This document shows, piece after piece, positions 26,259 to 35,350 of a stretch of DNA of 64,000 nt (positions are counted from its first letter, which is position 1; each line of letters opens with the position of its first letter). The notes below the pieces were generated by a model. It saw only the letters and a program-made list of their open reading frames with translations. It was not told the DNA's origin and did not search any database. The stretch is from contig CABSAN010000005.1 of NCBI GenBank assembly GCA_902475785.1, positions 1 to 64,000 on the forward strand, given 5' to 3'. The translations under genes were made by a program, and so were the position numbers. This stretch comes from an uncultured Collinsella sp. GTDB taxonomy: Bacteria > Actinomycetota > Coriobacteriia > Coriobacteriales > Coriobacteriaceae.

Positions 26259-27224
26259 ATGGAGAACAAGTACATTTGCTCCGTTGATATCGGCGGCACC
26301 AAGATTGCGACCGCCATTATGGAGTACCCGGCTGACGGTAGCGTGCCTCATCCCGTTTTTGAGGCCGAGGTTCCCACCGAGGCCCAAGAGGGCGGCGAGG
26401 CCGTCTTCCAGCGTATCGAGGCGTCCATCAAGGCTGCTCTCGAGGCGAATCCCGATGTCGAGGTCCTTGGCGTCGGTATCGGTGCTGCCGGCGTCGTCGA
26501 TCCCAAGACGGGCGCCATCGCGTATGCCAACGAGATCATGCCCGGCTGGTCCGGCGTCCAGTTGGGGCCGCGTCTGCGCGAGGACCTCGGTCTTCCCGTT
26601 GCCGTTGTAGGCGACGTGCAGGCTCATGCTCTGGGCGAGGCCCACTGGGGCGTCGGCAAGGGCAAGTTCTCCGTCTTGTGTCTTGGCATCGGTACGGGTA
26701 TCGGCGGCGCATATGTCGAGAACGGCCGCGTGATGCAAGGCTTCCATGGTGCTGCTGGCCATATGGGCCACATCGAGTGCTCGGCTGCCGCCGGCATTCC
26801 CTGCGCCTGCGGGCGTTCTGGCCATCTGGAGTCGGTTGCTTCGGGCACTTCCATTGGTCGAATGTACGATGAGCGTTTTGGCCGCGTCGACCCCAGCCGT
26901 CCTTCGGTCGGTCGCGATGTGAACGACCTGTGCCGCGCGGGCGACGCAAAGGCGACCGAGGTCATCCATGACGCCGGCTTTGCGCTGGGTGCCAGCTTGG
27001 GCTCGCTCGCTAACATCCTGGACCCCGAGGTCATCGTGCTTTCGGGTGGCGTGATTCACCAAGGTCCCGATTGGCGTTCACAGACGTGGAAGGATTCGGT
27101 GCACGAGGGCTATGCCAGCCAGGCGCTCGATCCGCTTCAGGACACGCCGATCCTCATCGGTTCTCTGGAGGGCGATGCTCCGCTCATCGGTGCCGCCGAA
27201 CACCTTCTTGCGTCGTTGAAGTAA
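26259..27224 (+). CDS. nanK: ROK-family sugar kinase, probable N-acetylmannosamine kinase
   Basis: ROK-family kinase. The 321-residue protein begins with the phosphate-binding DIGGTK (10-15) and has a GIGTGIGGAYV adenosine-site stretch and the ROK zinc motif region (GHIECSAAAGIPCACGRSGHLES). It lacks the N-terminal helix-turn-helix of ROK repressors, so it is an enzyme. Its place between NanA- and NanE-like genes supports phosphorylation of ManNAc to ManNAc-6-phosphate, although glucokinases share these motifs. Start 26259 follows AAGGAGAG. Confidence 0.75.
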   Translation: MENKYICSVDIGGTKIATAIMEYPADGSVPHPVFEAEVPTEAQEGGEAVFQRIEASIKAALEANPDVEVLGVGIGAAGVVDPKTGAIAYANEIMPGWSGVQLGPRLREDLGLPVAVVGDVQAHALGEAHWGVGKGKFSVLCLGIGTGIGGAYVENGRVMQGFHGAAGHMGHIECSAAAGIPCACGRSGHLESVASGTSIGRMYDERFGRVDPSRPSVGRDVNDLCRAGDAKATEVIHDAGFALGASLGSLANILDPEVIVLSGGVIHQGPDWRSQTWKDSVHEGYASQALDPLQDTPILIGSLEGDAPLIGAAEHLLASLK

Positions 27225-27241
27225 ACATAACTACCAAGTGC

Positions 27242-27339
27242 GCCTTCTGAGGTGCCGCAGATTGACGTGAAAGAGGAGCGAAGCGTACTTCGGTACGCGA
27301 GCGACGGTTTGAACGTCAAGGTGCGGTGTCTCAGAAGGC
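27242..27339. repeat. Long nested palindrome B (kinase-nanE gap)
   Basis: Outer arms of 27 bases (27242-27268 with 27313-27339) pair with about four mismatches; the centre is GCGTAC-TTCG-GTACGC (27283-27298). The central 44 bases, from GAAAGAGGAG (27269) onward, recur with few changes on the opposite strand in palindrome C (46098-46190). Confidence 0.85.
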
Positions 27340-27364
27340 TGTTTTGAGAAAGGTTGAGTCGAAC

Positions 27365-28051
27365 ATGACCGTCGATCCTTTGATCCAGTCCCTGAAGGGT
27401 AAGCTCGTCGTGAGCGTTCAGGCGTATATGGGCGAGCCGCTTCGTACGCCCGAGACCATGGCTCAAATGTCTCGTGCTTGCGAGCTCGGCGGCGCCGCCG
27501 CCATTCGCTGCCAGGGCCTTGCCGACATTGCCGCCATTAAGGGTCGCTGTGAGGTTCCTGTTATCGGCCTGTGGAAGGATGGGCACGAGGGCGTTTACAT
27601 CACGCCGACGCTGCGTCACGCTCGCGCCTGCGTTGCTGCGGGTGCCGATATCGTGGCGATCGACGCCACCGATCGTCCGCGTCCCGACGGCAAGTCGGTC
27701 GAGGATACCTTCCGCCCGCTGCACGAGGAGGGTGTGCTCCTGATGGCGGATTGTGCCACCATCGAGGACATTCGCCGTGCGGTTGATATGGGCTTCGACC
27801 TTGTATCTACCACGCTTTCTCACGGTGTCGCTGCCATCGACTGCACCATGGCCGATGGCCCCGATCTGCCGCTCCTGCGTCAGGCGACCGAGGAATTCCC
27901 CGGTCTTCCCATCATCTGCGAGGGCCGCGTGCACACGCCCGAGGAGGCTCGCGCCGCGATCGATGCTGGCGCCTGGGCCGTTGTCGTCGGCACCGCCATC
28001 ACGCACCCCACGAGTATTACGAGTTGGTTCAAGGCTGCGCTTGAGGCGTAA
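27365..28051 (+). CDS. nanE: N-acetylmannosamine-6-phosphate 2-epimerase
   Basis: Converts ManNAc-6-P to GlcNAc-6-P, the third intracellular step of sialic-acid use. The 228-residue TIM-barrel protein carries the NanE signatures LVVSVQAYMGEPL, GAAAIRCQG, PVIGLWKDG, VTPTL-like ITPTLRHA, GADIVAIDATDRPRPDG and CEGRVHTPEEA. Start 27365 has a modest AAAGG upstream. It is the last gene of the operon; GlcNAc-6-P deacetylase and deaminase are not in the window. A terminator follows at 28103. Confidence 0.92.
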   Translation: MTVDPLIQSLKGKLVVSVQAYMGEPLRTPETMAQMSRACELGGAAAIRCQGLADIAAIKGRCEVPVIGLWKDGHEGVYITPTLRHARACVAAGADIVAIDATDRPRPDGKSVEDTFRPLHEEGVLLMADCATIEDIRRAVDMGFDLVSTTLSHGVAAIDCTMADGPDLPLLRQATEEFPGLPIICEGRVHTPEEARAAIDAGAWAVVVGTAITHPTSITSWFKAALEA

Positions 28052-28102
28052 GACAGGCCTCGTATCCGCTCGGGGCGGTATACTCAATATAGGCAATTGA
28101 CC

Positions 28103-28139
28103 GCGCGGGATCCGGGTTGCTGGGTCCCGCGCTTGTTTT
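28103..28139 (+). terminator. Terminator ending the sialic-acid-type operon
   Basis: Eight-base stem GCGCGGGA/TCCCGCGC (28103-28110 with 28125-28132) followed by TTGTTTT. It separates nanE from rapZ. Confidence 0.8.
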
Positions 28140-28152
28140 CGGGAGGCAGCAC

Positions 28153-29073
28153 ATGCAAAAGGGAGATGCCATGGATGCGGCGGAGCGCTCGGAGCGCATC
28201 CCCGATATCGTCATCATCACCGGAATGTCCGGATCGGGCCGCACACAGGCCATGCACGTGTTCGAGGACATGGGCTATTTTTGCATCGATAACCTGCCTC
28301 CGCGTCTCATCGCCCAGCTTGCCGAGCTCGTCGGCATCAATACGGGCGTGGGCAGGCATCTCGCCGTCACCTGCGATTTGCGTAGCCAGGGACTGTTTGA
28401 CGAGTTGCTCGATGCGGTCGCCGCTCTCGAAGAGCGCGAGATGAGCTGCGACATCGTGTTCCTGGAGGCTTCTGACGAGGTGCTGATTCGTCGCTACAGC
28501 GAAAATCGCCGCCGTCATCCCATTGCCAAGCCGGGGGAGACTACGGCCGATGCCATTCAGCGCGAGCGCCTTCAGCTGCAGGGCGTGCGCGACCGAGCCG
28601 ATATGATTATCGACACGAGCCGTCTGCGCACCTCTGCGTTGCGCAACAAGCTACGTATGGCATTTTCCGAGCTGTCCGACCAGCAGCTCATGGACGTCCA
28701 CGTGTTCTCGTTTGGCTTTAAGCACGGCATGCCCGTCGAGGCGGACATTATGATCGACGTCCGCTTCCTGCCCAATCCGTTCTACGATCCCGAGATGCGC
28801 ACGATGACCGGTCTCGATAAAAAGGTCTCCGATTTTGTTCTGGACCATCCCAAGACGCAGGAGTTTTGGAAGGCTTGGACACAGCTGCTCGATACGGTGA
28901 TGCCGGGTTATATCGCGGAGGGTAAGCCGCAGCTTTCTATCGCCATCGGCTGCACGGGCGGCCAGCACCGCAGCGTTGCCATTGCCGAGGCCACGGCCCG
29001 TTACCTGGAAGGCGCTCAGTATCATGTGAGCATCTCCCACCGCGACCTGTCGCGCGCCAACACGAAGGCATAG
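28153..29073 (+). CDS. rapZ: RapZ-family RNase adaptor / nucleotide-binding protein
   Basis: P-loop protein of the RapZ/YvcJ family; in E. coli it adapts small RNAs controlling GlcN-6-P synthase to RNase E, and in Gram-positives it binds nucleotides and affects wall metabolism. The 306-residue product has Walker A GMSGSGRT, the adjacent EDMGYFCIDNLPPRL motif and the C-terminal IGCTGGQHRSV domain. Two starts are credible: ATG 28153 (GGGAGG upstream, used here) and ATG 28171 (GGGAG upstream). whiA follows 6 bases later. The yvcK gene that normally lies between them is absent. Confidence 0.9.
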   Translation: MQKGDAMDAAERSERIPDIVIITGMSGSGRTQAMHVFEDMGYFCIDNLPPRLIAQLAELVGINTGVGRHLAVTCDLRSQGLFDELLDAVAALEEREMSCDIVFLEASDEVLIRRYSENRRRHPIAKPGETTADAIQRERLQLQGVRDRADMIIDTSRLRTSALRNKLRMAFSELSDQQLMDVHVFSFGFKHGMPVEADIMIDVRFLPNPFYDPEMRTMTGLDKKVSDFVLDHPKTQEFWKAWTQLLDTVMPGYIAEGKPQLSIAIGCTGGQHRSVAIAEATARYLEGAQYHVSISHRDLSRANTKA

Positions 29074-29079
29074 GCCTGC

Positions 29080-30009
29080 ATGTCGTTTACCGCTGAGGTG
29101 CGCGACGAGCTTGCGCGCTGCGAACCCGAATGTGAATACTGCGACTTGTCGACGCTTGCCGCCCTCACGCGCGTGAGCGGTACGCTCTCGCTTACCGGCT
29201 CTGGGCGGTATCGTTTGACGGTTGCGACTGAGACGGGAGCCGTCGCGCGCACGATGATCACGCTGACGCATCGTATCCTTAAGCTCAAAACGGAGTTCAC
29301 CGTCCGTAAATCTGTATTGCATAAGGTTCGAAACTACCTCATCACCTTGCCTGATCAGCCAGACCTGGATAAGGCCTTGGTTCTGCTGGGTATCCTCGAA
29401 CGTAGGGGAGGACTTGTCGCCGGCGTACCCCGACATATCGTTGCCCGTCCTTGCTGTAGACTTGCCTATATCCGCGGCGCGCTCATCGCGGGCGGCTTCG
29501 TGGCCGATCCACGCGGCGATTTTCATTTGGAGATTGCTGTGCAGGGCGAGCAATATGCCAAGGGGCTTTGCGATCTGTTGGAGCAGATTGGGGTCCATGC
29601 TCGTGTTAATGCACGGCGGGGGTCATATGCCGTGTACATTAAGAGCGCCGAGGAAATCGAGCATCTATTAAAGCTGATTGGCGCCAAGCGCAGCGTTGCC
29701 GAGATTGAGGAGGCGCGCGCGGTCAAGTTGGTTAAGAACGATGTGAACCGTCGCGTGAACGCCGAGCTCGCCAACCAGACCAGAAGCGCCGGTGCCGCCC
29801 AACATCAGCTTGCGCTTATCGATGAGCTCGAGCAGCGTGGCCTTCGTGATGCGCTTCCGGATGCCTTGGCGGTCTTTTGCGACCTGCGCGAGCGCTATCC
29901 CGATCTGTCGCTGCGTGATTTGGGGGAGATGGCTGACCCTCCCTTGTCGAAGTCAGCCCTCTACCATCGTGTTTTACGGCTTGAAAAGCTCATTGAAGCA
30001 AACAGGTAG
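29080..30009 (+). CDS. whiA: DNA-binding regulator WhiA
   Basis: Regulator combining a degenerate LAGLIDADG homing-endonuclease fold with a C-terminal helix-turn-helix; controls division and sporulation genes in Actinobacteria and chromosome segregation in Firmicutes. The 309-residue protein has the family start (SFTAEVRDELAR), the CCRLAYIRGALIAGG motif of the LAGLIDADG-like part, and a C-terminal HTH with LRDLGEMADPPLSKSALYHR near 265-295. Adjacent to rapZ, as in most Gram-positives. Confidence 0.93.
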   Translation: MSFTAEVRDELARCEPECEYCDLSTLAALTRVSGTLSLTGSGRYRLTVATETGAVARTMITLTHRILKLKTEFTVRKSVLHKVRNYLITLPDQPDLDKALVLLGILERRGGLVAGVPRHIVARPCCRLAYIRGALIAGGFVADPRGDFHLEIAVQGEQYAKGLCDLLEQIGVHARVNARRGSYAVYIKSAEEIEHLLKLIGAKRSVAEIEEARAVKLVKNDVNRRVNAELANQTRSAGAAQHQLALIDELEQRGLRDALPDALAVFCDLRERYPDLSLRDLGEMADPPLSKSALYHRVLRLEKLIEANR

Positions 30010-30053
30010 TTTGAAGTAACGACTTATATATGGATTTAGCTGCTATTTTAGTA

Positions 30054-30130
30054 TTTAAAACGTTTTAACGTAAATTTGATTTTCAATTTCAAGCATTCTC
30101 GTGAAATTCAAGTCAAAAAAAAGGTATATT
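30054..30130 (+). promoter_or_regulatory. Candidate operator and promoter region of gap
   Basis: In the 193-base gap before gap lie a palindrome TTTAAAACGTTTTAA (30054-30068), an inverted repeat TTCAATTTCA/TGAAATTCAA (30082-30091 with 30102-30111) and a -10-like TATATT (30125-30130). No good -35 is seen, which would suit an activated or repressed promoter. Regulator unknown. Confidence 0.35.
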
Positions 30131-30202
30131 AGGCGAGTGGTTAGTTTGTGGGCCTCAACGGCGGGCGCTGTAGCTCGCGGGGGCCTTACGAAAGGAGACA
30201 CA

Positions 30203-31228
30203 ATGGCAGTAAAGGTTGCTATTAACGGCTTCGGTCGCATCGGTCGTCTGGCTTTCCGTCAGATGTTCGGTCATGAGGGCTCCGAGATCGTCGCTATCAA
30301 CGACCTCACCTCTCCCGATATGCTCGCTTACCTGCTGAAGTACGACTCCACGCAGGGCAACTACGCTCGCGATCACGAGGTCGTTGCTGGCGAGGATTCC
30401 ATCACCGTTGACGGCAAGGAGATCAAGATCTACAAGGAGGCCGACGCTAACAACCTGCCTTGGGGCGACCTTGACGTCGACGTCGTTCTCGAGTGCACCG
30501 GCTTCTACACCAGCAAGGCTAAGGCTCAGGCCCACATCAACGCTGGCGCCAAGAAGGTCGTCATCTCCGCTCCGGCCGGCAGCGATCTGCCCACCATCGT
30601 GTACAACGTCAACCATGAGACGCTGACCGCTGAGGACAACATCATCTCCGCTGCTTCCTGCACCACCAACTGCCTCGCCCCGATGGCCAAGGGTCTGAAC
30701 GACTTCGCTCCCATCGTGTCCGGCATCATGACCACCATCCACGCCTTCACCGGCGACCAGATGCCGCTCGACGGCCCGCAGCGCAAGGGCAACTTCCGTC
30801 GCTCCCGCGCCTGCTCCGAGAACATCGTCCCGAACACCACGGGCGCTGCCAAGGCCATCGGCCTGGTTCTCCCCGAGCTCAACGGCAAGCTCATCGGTGC
30901 CGCCCAGCGCGTCCCGACGCCGACCGGCTCGCTGACCAACCTCTACGCCGTCGTTGACAAGAAGGTCACCGTCGACGAGGTCAACGCTGCCATGAAGGCC
31001 TACGCCGAGACCATCCCCGAGACCTTCGCCTACAACGAGGACCAGATTGTCTCCCGCGACATCGTCGGCGAGACCCACGGCTCCATCTTCGACGCCACTC
31101 AGACCATGTGCTCTGACCTCGGCAACGGCCAGACCCTCGTTCAGGTCACCTCTTGGTACGACAACGAGAACTCCTACACCTCTCAGATGGTCCGCACCAT
31201 CAAGTACTTCGAGAAGTTCGTTGCTTAA
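30203..31228 (+). CDS. gap: Glyceraldehyde-3-phosphate dehydrogenase (type I)
   Basis: Glycolytic enzyme oxidising glyceraldehyde-3-P with NAD and phosphate. The 341-residue protein has the NAD-binding INGFGRIGRLAFR start, catalytic Cys in SAASCTTNCLAP, and the substrate loop around RRSRACSENIVPNTTGAAKA. Start 30203 has AAAGGAG upstream. Codon use is strongly biased to C-ending codons, typical of a highly expressed gene. It is followed by its own terminator and then pgk-tpiA-gpmI, a full lower-glycolysis cluster. Confidence 0.97.
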   Translation: MAVKVAINGFGRIGRLAFRQMFGHEGSEIVAINDLTSPDMLAYLLKYDSTQGNYARDHEVVAGEDSITVDGKEIKIYKEADANNLPWGDLDVDVVLECTGFYTSKAKAQAHINAGAKKVVISAPAGSDLPTIVYNVNHETLTAEDNIISAASCTTNCLAPMAKGLNDFAPIVSGIMTTIHAFTGDQMPLDGPQRKGNFRRSRACSENIVPNTTGAAKAIGLVLPELNGKLIGAAQRVPTPTGSLTNLYAVVDKKVTVDEVNAAMKAYAETIPETFAYNEDQIVSRDIVGETHGSIFDATQTMCSDLGNGQTLVQVTSWYDNENSYTSQMVRTIKYFEKFVA

Positions 31229-31265
31229 TTTAGCTTTTAGCGAATAGCTCGTTGAGCGTCTAAAG

Positions 31266-31315
31266 AAGGGCGCGGCCTTATAGGGCTTACACCCTAGGGT
31301 CGCGCCCTTTTTATA
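31266..31315 (+). terminator. Terminator between gap and pgk
   Basis: Stem AAGGGCGCG (31266-31274) with CGCGCCCTT (31301-31309), inner pairing in the loop, then TTTTTAT. It allows gap to be made in excess over pgk-tpiA-gpmI. Confidence 0.8.
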
Positions 31316-31368
31316 AGAAATCGTCTGCCGTAATGGGAGGCAGACACGTACGAAAGGTAGAAGCAAAC

Positions 31369-32559
31369 ATGGCCTTTACCAAGAAGACCGTCCGCGACAT
31401 CGATGTCGACGGAAAGCGCGTTCTCGTCCGCGTTGACTTTAACGTGCCTATCAAGGATGGCGTCGTTGGCGACACCACCCGTATCAAGGCTGCCCTGCCC
31501 ACCATCAACTACCTCGTTGAGCACAACGCTCGCGTCATCCTCATGAGCCACCTCGGCCGTCCCGAGGGCACCGGCTTCCAGCCCGAGCTGTCCCTCGAGC
31601 CCGTCGCCAAGAAGCTCGCTGAGCTCTCTGGTCTCGACGTTGCCTTTGTCGCTGACACCTACGGCGAGAAGGCTGCTGAGGCTGTCGCCGCCGTCGAGCC
31701 GGGTAAGGTCCTCGTTCTCGAGAACGTCCGTTTTGACAAGCGTGAGAAGAAGAACGATCCCGAGATCGCCAAGAAGCTCGCTTCCTATGGTGACGTCTTC
31801 GTTCTCGATGCCTTCGGCACCGCTCACCGCGCCCAGGGTTCCGTCGTGGGCCCCGCCGCTTACCTGCCTGCCGTCGCCGGCTTCTTGCTCGAGAAGGAGG
31901 TCGACACGCTGACCGGCATCTTCGCCGAGCCCGAGCGCCCCTTCGTCGCCATCGTCGGCGGTTCCAAGGTTTCCTCCAAGATCGGCGTTCTCGATCACCT
32001 CATCGACTCCGCTGACACCCTGATCATCGGTGGCGGCATGGCCTACACCTTCTTCCTGGCTCAGGGCCTGTCCGTTGGTCAGTCCCTCAAGGAAGAGGAC
32101 TGGGTCGAGCGCGCCGGCGAGATGCTCAAGAAGGCCGAGGAGAAGGGTGTCAAGATCCTACTCCCCATCGACAACCGTGTTGCCGATCACTTTGGCGAGG
32201 ACGCTGTCCCCGAGGTTGTTGCTTCCGACGCTATCCCCGACGATCGTGAGGGTATGGACATCGGTCCCAAGACCGAGGAGCTCTATGCCGAGGCTGTCAA
32301 GGGCGCCAAGACCGTGTTCTGGAACGGCCCCATGGGCGTCTTCGAGTTTGACAACTTTGCTCACGGCACCCAGGCTATCGCCGAGGCTCTCGCCGAGGCT
32401 GACTGCACCTCGATCATCGGCGGTGGTGACTCTGTCGCAGCTGTCAACAAGTTCAACCTGGCCGACAAGATGAGCTGGATCTCCACCGGTGGTGGCGCTT
32501 CCATGGAGCTCGTCGAGGGTAAGGCCCTGCCCGGAGTGGAGGCGCTTCTCGATGCCTAA
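31369..32559 (+). CDS. pgk: Phosphoglycerate kinase
   Basis: Substrate-level ATP formation from 1,3-bisphosphoglycerate. The 396-residue protein has the signature RVLVRVDFNVPI, the HLGRPEG substrate loop, the FGTAHRAQGS segment, GGSKVSSKIGVL, and the C-terminal nucleotide site FWNGPMGVFE and GGGDSVAAV. Start 31369 follows GAAAGG. Its last 8 bases overlap the start of tpiA, so the two are translationally coupled. Confidence 0.97.
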   Translation: MAFTKKTVRDIDVDGKRVLVRVDFNVPIKDGVVGDTTRIKAALPTINYLVEHNARVILMSHLGRPEGTGFQPELSLEPVAKKLAELSGLDVAFVADTYGEKAAEAVAAVEPGKVLVLENVRFDKREKKNDPEIAKKLASYGDVFVLDAFGTAHRAQGSVVGPAAYLPAVAGFLLEKEVDTLTGIFAEPERPFVAIVGGSKVSSKIGVLDHLIDSADTLIIGGGMAYTFFLAQGLSVGQSLKEEDWVERAGEMLKKAEEKGVKILLPIDNRVADHFGEDAVPEVVASDAIPDDREGMDIGPKTEELYAEAVKGAKTVFWNGPMGVFEFDNFAHGTQAIAEALAEADCTSIIGGGDSVAAVNKFNLADKMSWISTGGGASMELVEGKALPGVEALLDA

Positions 32560-33319
32560 TCGCACCCTTCTTATCGCTGGTAACTGGAAGATGAACAACG
32601 ACGTCGCCGAGGCCGCCAAGCTCGCCGACGAGCTGGCTCAGGCTCTGCCCGAGGTTCCGGCTGGCGTCGAGGTGCTCGTCTGCCCTCCGACCATCGACAT
32701 CACCACGGTTCATGACCGCATTCAGGCTGCCCCCATCGCCCTCGGTGCACAGAACGTGTACTGGGAGGCCAAGGGTGCCTTCACCGGTGAGTCTTCTTGC
32801 GACATGCTCAAGTCCGCTGGCTGCACCTACTGCATCATCGGTCACTCCGAGCGTCGCGACTACTTCCACGAGACCGACGAGGATCAGAACAAGAAGGCTA
32901 AGGCTCTCGTTTCCGCCGGTCTTGTTCCCGTCTTCTGCTGCGGCGAGTCCCTCGAGGTCCGCGAGGCTGGCACCTATGTCGAGCACGTCGTGAACCAGGT
33001 CAAGGCTGGCCTTGCTGGCCTTGAGATCACCTGCCCCAAGCAGGTCGTCGTCGCCTACGAGCCCATCTGGGCCATCGGCACAGGCAAGACCGCTACCGCC
33101 GAGGACGCTCAGGAGGTCTGCGGCGCTATCCGTGAGACCCTCAAGGAGATGTTCGGCGAGGAGCTCGCCAACGGCATTCGCGTGCTGTATGGCGGTTCCG
33201 CCAAGCCCGGCAACATCGCCGAGCTCGTCGCCAAGCCCGACGTTGACGGCGCCCTCGTGGGCGGCGCTTCGCTCAAGGCTGCCGACTTCGCCTCTATGGT
33301 CGTCAAGGCAGGCGAGTAG
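32552..33319 (+). CDS. tpiA: Triosephosphate isomerase
   Basis: Interconverts dihydroxyacetone phosphate and glyceraldehyde-3-P. The 255-residue TIM barrel has the start AGNWKMN with the catalytic Lys, His in GHSERR, catalytic Glu in VAYEPIWAIGTGK, and the C-terminal phosphate loop YGGSAKPGN and GALVGGASL. Its ATG (32552) lies within the end of pgk. Confidence 0.97.
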   Translation: MPNRTLLIAGNWKMNNDVAEAAKLADELAQALPEVPAGVEVLVCPPTIDITTVHDRIQAAPIALGAQNVYWEAKGAFTGESSCDMLKSAGCTYCIIGHSERRDYFHETDEDQNKKAKALVSAGLVPVFCCGESLEVREAGTYVEHVVNQVKAGLAGLEITCPKQVVVAYEPIWAIGTGKTATAEDAQEVCGAIRETLKEMFGEELANGIRVLYGGSAKPGNIAELVAKPDVDGALVGGASLKAADFASMVVKAGE

Positions 33320-33324
33320 GACAT

Positions 33325-34878
33325 ATGGCACAACGTCATCTTCCTGCACTCCTGATCATCATGGATGGTTGCGGCCTTGCTCCGGCCGATGGCGAGAACG
33401 CCGTCGCCGCTGCCAAGACGCCCTTCCTTGATAGCCTGTACGAGAAGTACCCCCACACCACGCTCGGCGCTTCGGGCGAGGACGTGGGTCTTCCCGATGG
33501 CCAGATGGGTAACTCCGAGGTGGGTCACCTCAACATCGGTGCCGGACGCATCGTGTTCCAGGAGCTTTCGCGCATCAACAACGCCATCAAGGACGGCTCC
33601 ATCGCCAAGAACGAGGTTTTTGTCAAGGCTATGGACGACGTCAAGGCTGACGGTAAGACTCTCCACCTCATGGGCCTTATGAGCCCGGGCGGTGTTCATT
33701 CTCACATGAACCACGTCGAGGCTCTGGTCAAGATGGCTGCCGAGCACGGCGTCAAGACCGTTCGCGTCCACGCCTTCATGGATGGCCGCGACGTCGACCC
33801 GCAGTCCGGTGCTGGCTACATGAGCGAGTTCTGCGCCTTCCTGGCCAAGATCTCCGAGGAGACCGGTTGCGACGCTCGCGTTGCCACCGTCTCGGGTCGT
33901 TATTGGGCGATGGACCGCGACAACCGTTGGGAGCGCATCCAGCGCGCCTACGACGTCATGGTCAATGCGTCCGATGCTGATACCGACCCCGTTGCCGGTA
34001 TCAAGGCCTACTACGAGAAGGACCCGCGCGGCGACGAGTTCGTCGAGCCCTTCGCTGCCCACAACGAGGGCATTCACGAGGGCGACGCGGCCATCTTCTT
34101 CAACTTCCGTCCCGACCGCGCTCGTCAGATGACCCGCGTGTTCACGGACAAGGAGTTCGACGGCTTTGAGCGCGAGCAGATCAAGCTTTCGCACTTTGTG
34201 ACGATGACCGAGTACGATCCGACGTTTGACGTCGAGGTCGCCTTCCCCAAGACGTTCCCCGAGAACGTCCTGGCCGACGTTATCGCCGCCAATGGCCTGA
34301 AGCAGCTGCACACCGCCGAGACCGAGAAGTACGCCCACGTGACGTTCTTCCTCAACGGCGGCATCGAGGAGCCCAAGGAGGGCGAGGAGCGCGTGCTCGT
34401 CGCTTCCCCCAAGGTCGCTACCTACGATCTGCAGCCCGAGATGAGCGCTCCCGAGGTTACCGAGAAGCTTGTCGCCGCCATCAACGAGGATCGCGCTGAT
34501 TTCTACATCGTGAACTTCGCGAACTGCGACATGGTTGGTCACACCGGTGTCTTCGACGCCGCCGTTAAGGCCGTCGAGGCTGTTGACGATGCCCTGTCCA
34601 AGGTTGTCCCGGCGATTCTCGCCAAGGGCGGCTTTGCGCTGATTACCGCCGACCACGGCAACGCCGATCACATGTTTGACGTTGCTTCCGACGGTTCCAA
34701 GCATCCGTTTACGGCTCACACCACCAACCGCGTGCCGTTCATCATCGTTGATGAGAAGGCCAAGCTCACCGGTATCGAGGACGGCCGTCTTTCCGATATC
34801 GCTCCGACCATGCTCACCATGGCTGGTATTGAGCCTTCCGCCGAGATGACGGGCCGCGTGCTCGCCACCGAGGCCTAA
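33325..34878 (+). CDS. gpmI: Phosphoglycerate mutase, cofactor-independent
   Basis: Mn-dependent interconversion of 3- and 2-phosphoglycerate. The 517-residue alkaline-phosphatase-superfamily protein has metal Asp14 (IMDGCG), the phosphorylated Ser64 in GQMGNSEVGH, FRPDRARQM, and the C-terminal metal cluster ITADHGNADHM. It starts 5 bases after the tpiA stop. Together with gap, pgk and tpiA it completes the triose half of glycolysis except enolase and pyruvate kinase, which are not in the window. Confidence 0.96.
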   Translation: MAQRHLPALLIIMDGCGLAPADGENAVAAAKTPFLDSLYEKYPHTTLGASGEDVGLPDGQMGNSEVGHLNIGAGRIVFQELSRINNAIKDGSIAKNEVFVKAMDDVKADGKTLHLMGLMSPGGVHSHMNHVEALVKMAAEHGVKTVRVHAFMDGRDVDPQSGAGYMSEFCAFLAKISEETGCDARVATVSGRYWAMDRDNRWERIQRAYDVMVNASDADTDPVAGIKAYYEKDPRGDEFVEPFAAHNEGIHEGDAAIFFNFRPDRARQMTRVFTDKEFDGFEREQIKLSHFVTMTEYDPTFDVEVAFPKTFPENVLADVIAANGLKQLHTAETEKYAHVTFFLNGGIEEPKEGEERVLVASPKVATYDLQPEMSAPEVTEKLVAAINEDRADFYIVNFANCDMVGHTGVFDAAVKAVEAVDDALSKVVPAILAKGGFALITADHGNADHMFDVASDGSKHPFTAHTTNRVPFIIVDEKAKLTGIEDGRLSDIAPTMLTMAGIEPSAEMTGRVLATEA

Positions 34879-34905
34879 GAGAAAACAAATACCGTTTTCT
34901 AGTAA

Positions 34906-34939
34906 GGGGGTTGTCCACAACCGGACAACCCCCTTTTTT
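34906..34939 (+). terminator. Terminator after gpmI
   Basis: Perfect 11-bp stem (34906-34916 with 34923-34933), 6-base loop, six T. Ends the glycolytic operon. Confidence 0.93.
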
Positions 34940-35043
34940 GGTATTTCTGCCATTTCCACCCCGTCCTTGAGTGGCAGGTAGGGGAGAGCGGGGGATTGTG
35001 GTACAGTACTGGAGTTTGAACTGTTCTATTAAGGAGCTTATCT

Positions 35044-35298
35044 ATGGGTCCGTTCCAGATTCTTCTGTTTGTCGTTTGGGCTGTCTCTGCCGTGGCGCTG
35101 ACGATTCTCGTCCTGATGCATTCCGGTAAGGGCACCGGCGTTTCGGATATGATCGCTAGCTCGTTGTACAACTCCAGCTCTGCCACGGGCGTCATGGAGC
35201 AGAACCTCGATCGCTTGACGGTAATTATGGCCGTTGTTTTTGCCGTGTGCGTCGTCCTGTGCATGTTCTTCTTCCCGCAGGGTATCGTCGGCTACTAA
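35044..35298 (+). CDS. secG: Preprotein translocase subunit SecG
   Basis: Small accessory membrane subunit of the SecYEG channel. The 84-residue protein has two hydrophobic segments (about 4-24 and 58-78) flanking a polar loop with the SecG-typical LMHSGKGTGVSDM stretch. AAGGAG stands upstream of the ATG. In many Gram-positives secG lies close to glycolytic genes, as here. Confidence 0.9.
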   Translation: MGPFQILLFVVWAVSAVALTILVLMHSGKGTGVSDMIASSLYNSSSATGVMEQNLDRLTVIMAVVFAVCVVLCMFFFPQGIVGY

Positions 35299-35323
35299 GC
35301 ATCGGCGTATATACGATTTCAAT

Positions 35324-35350
35324 GGGTCTCGCATGTGCGGGACCCTTTTT
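35324..35350 (+). terminator. Terminator after secG
   Basis: Perfect 10-bp stem (35324-35333 with 35336-35345) and a T-run. Confidence 0.88.
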
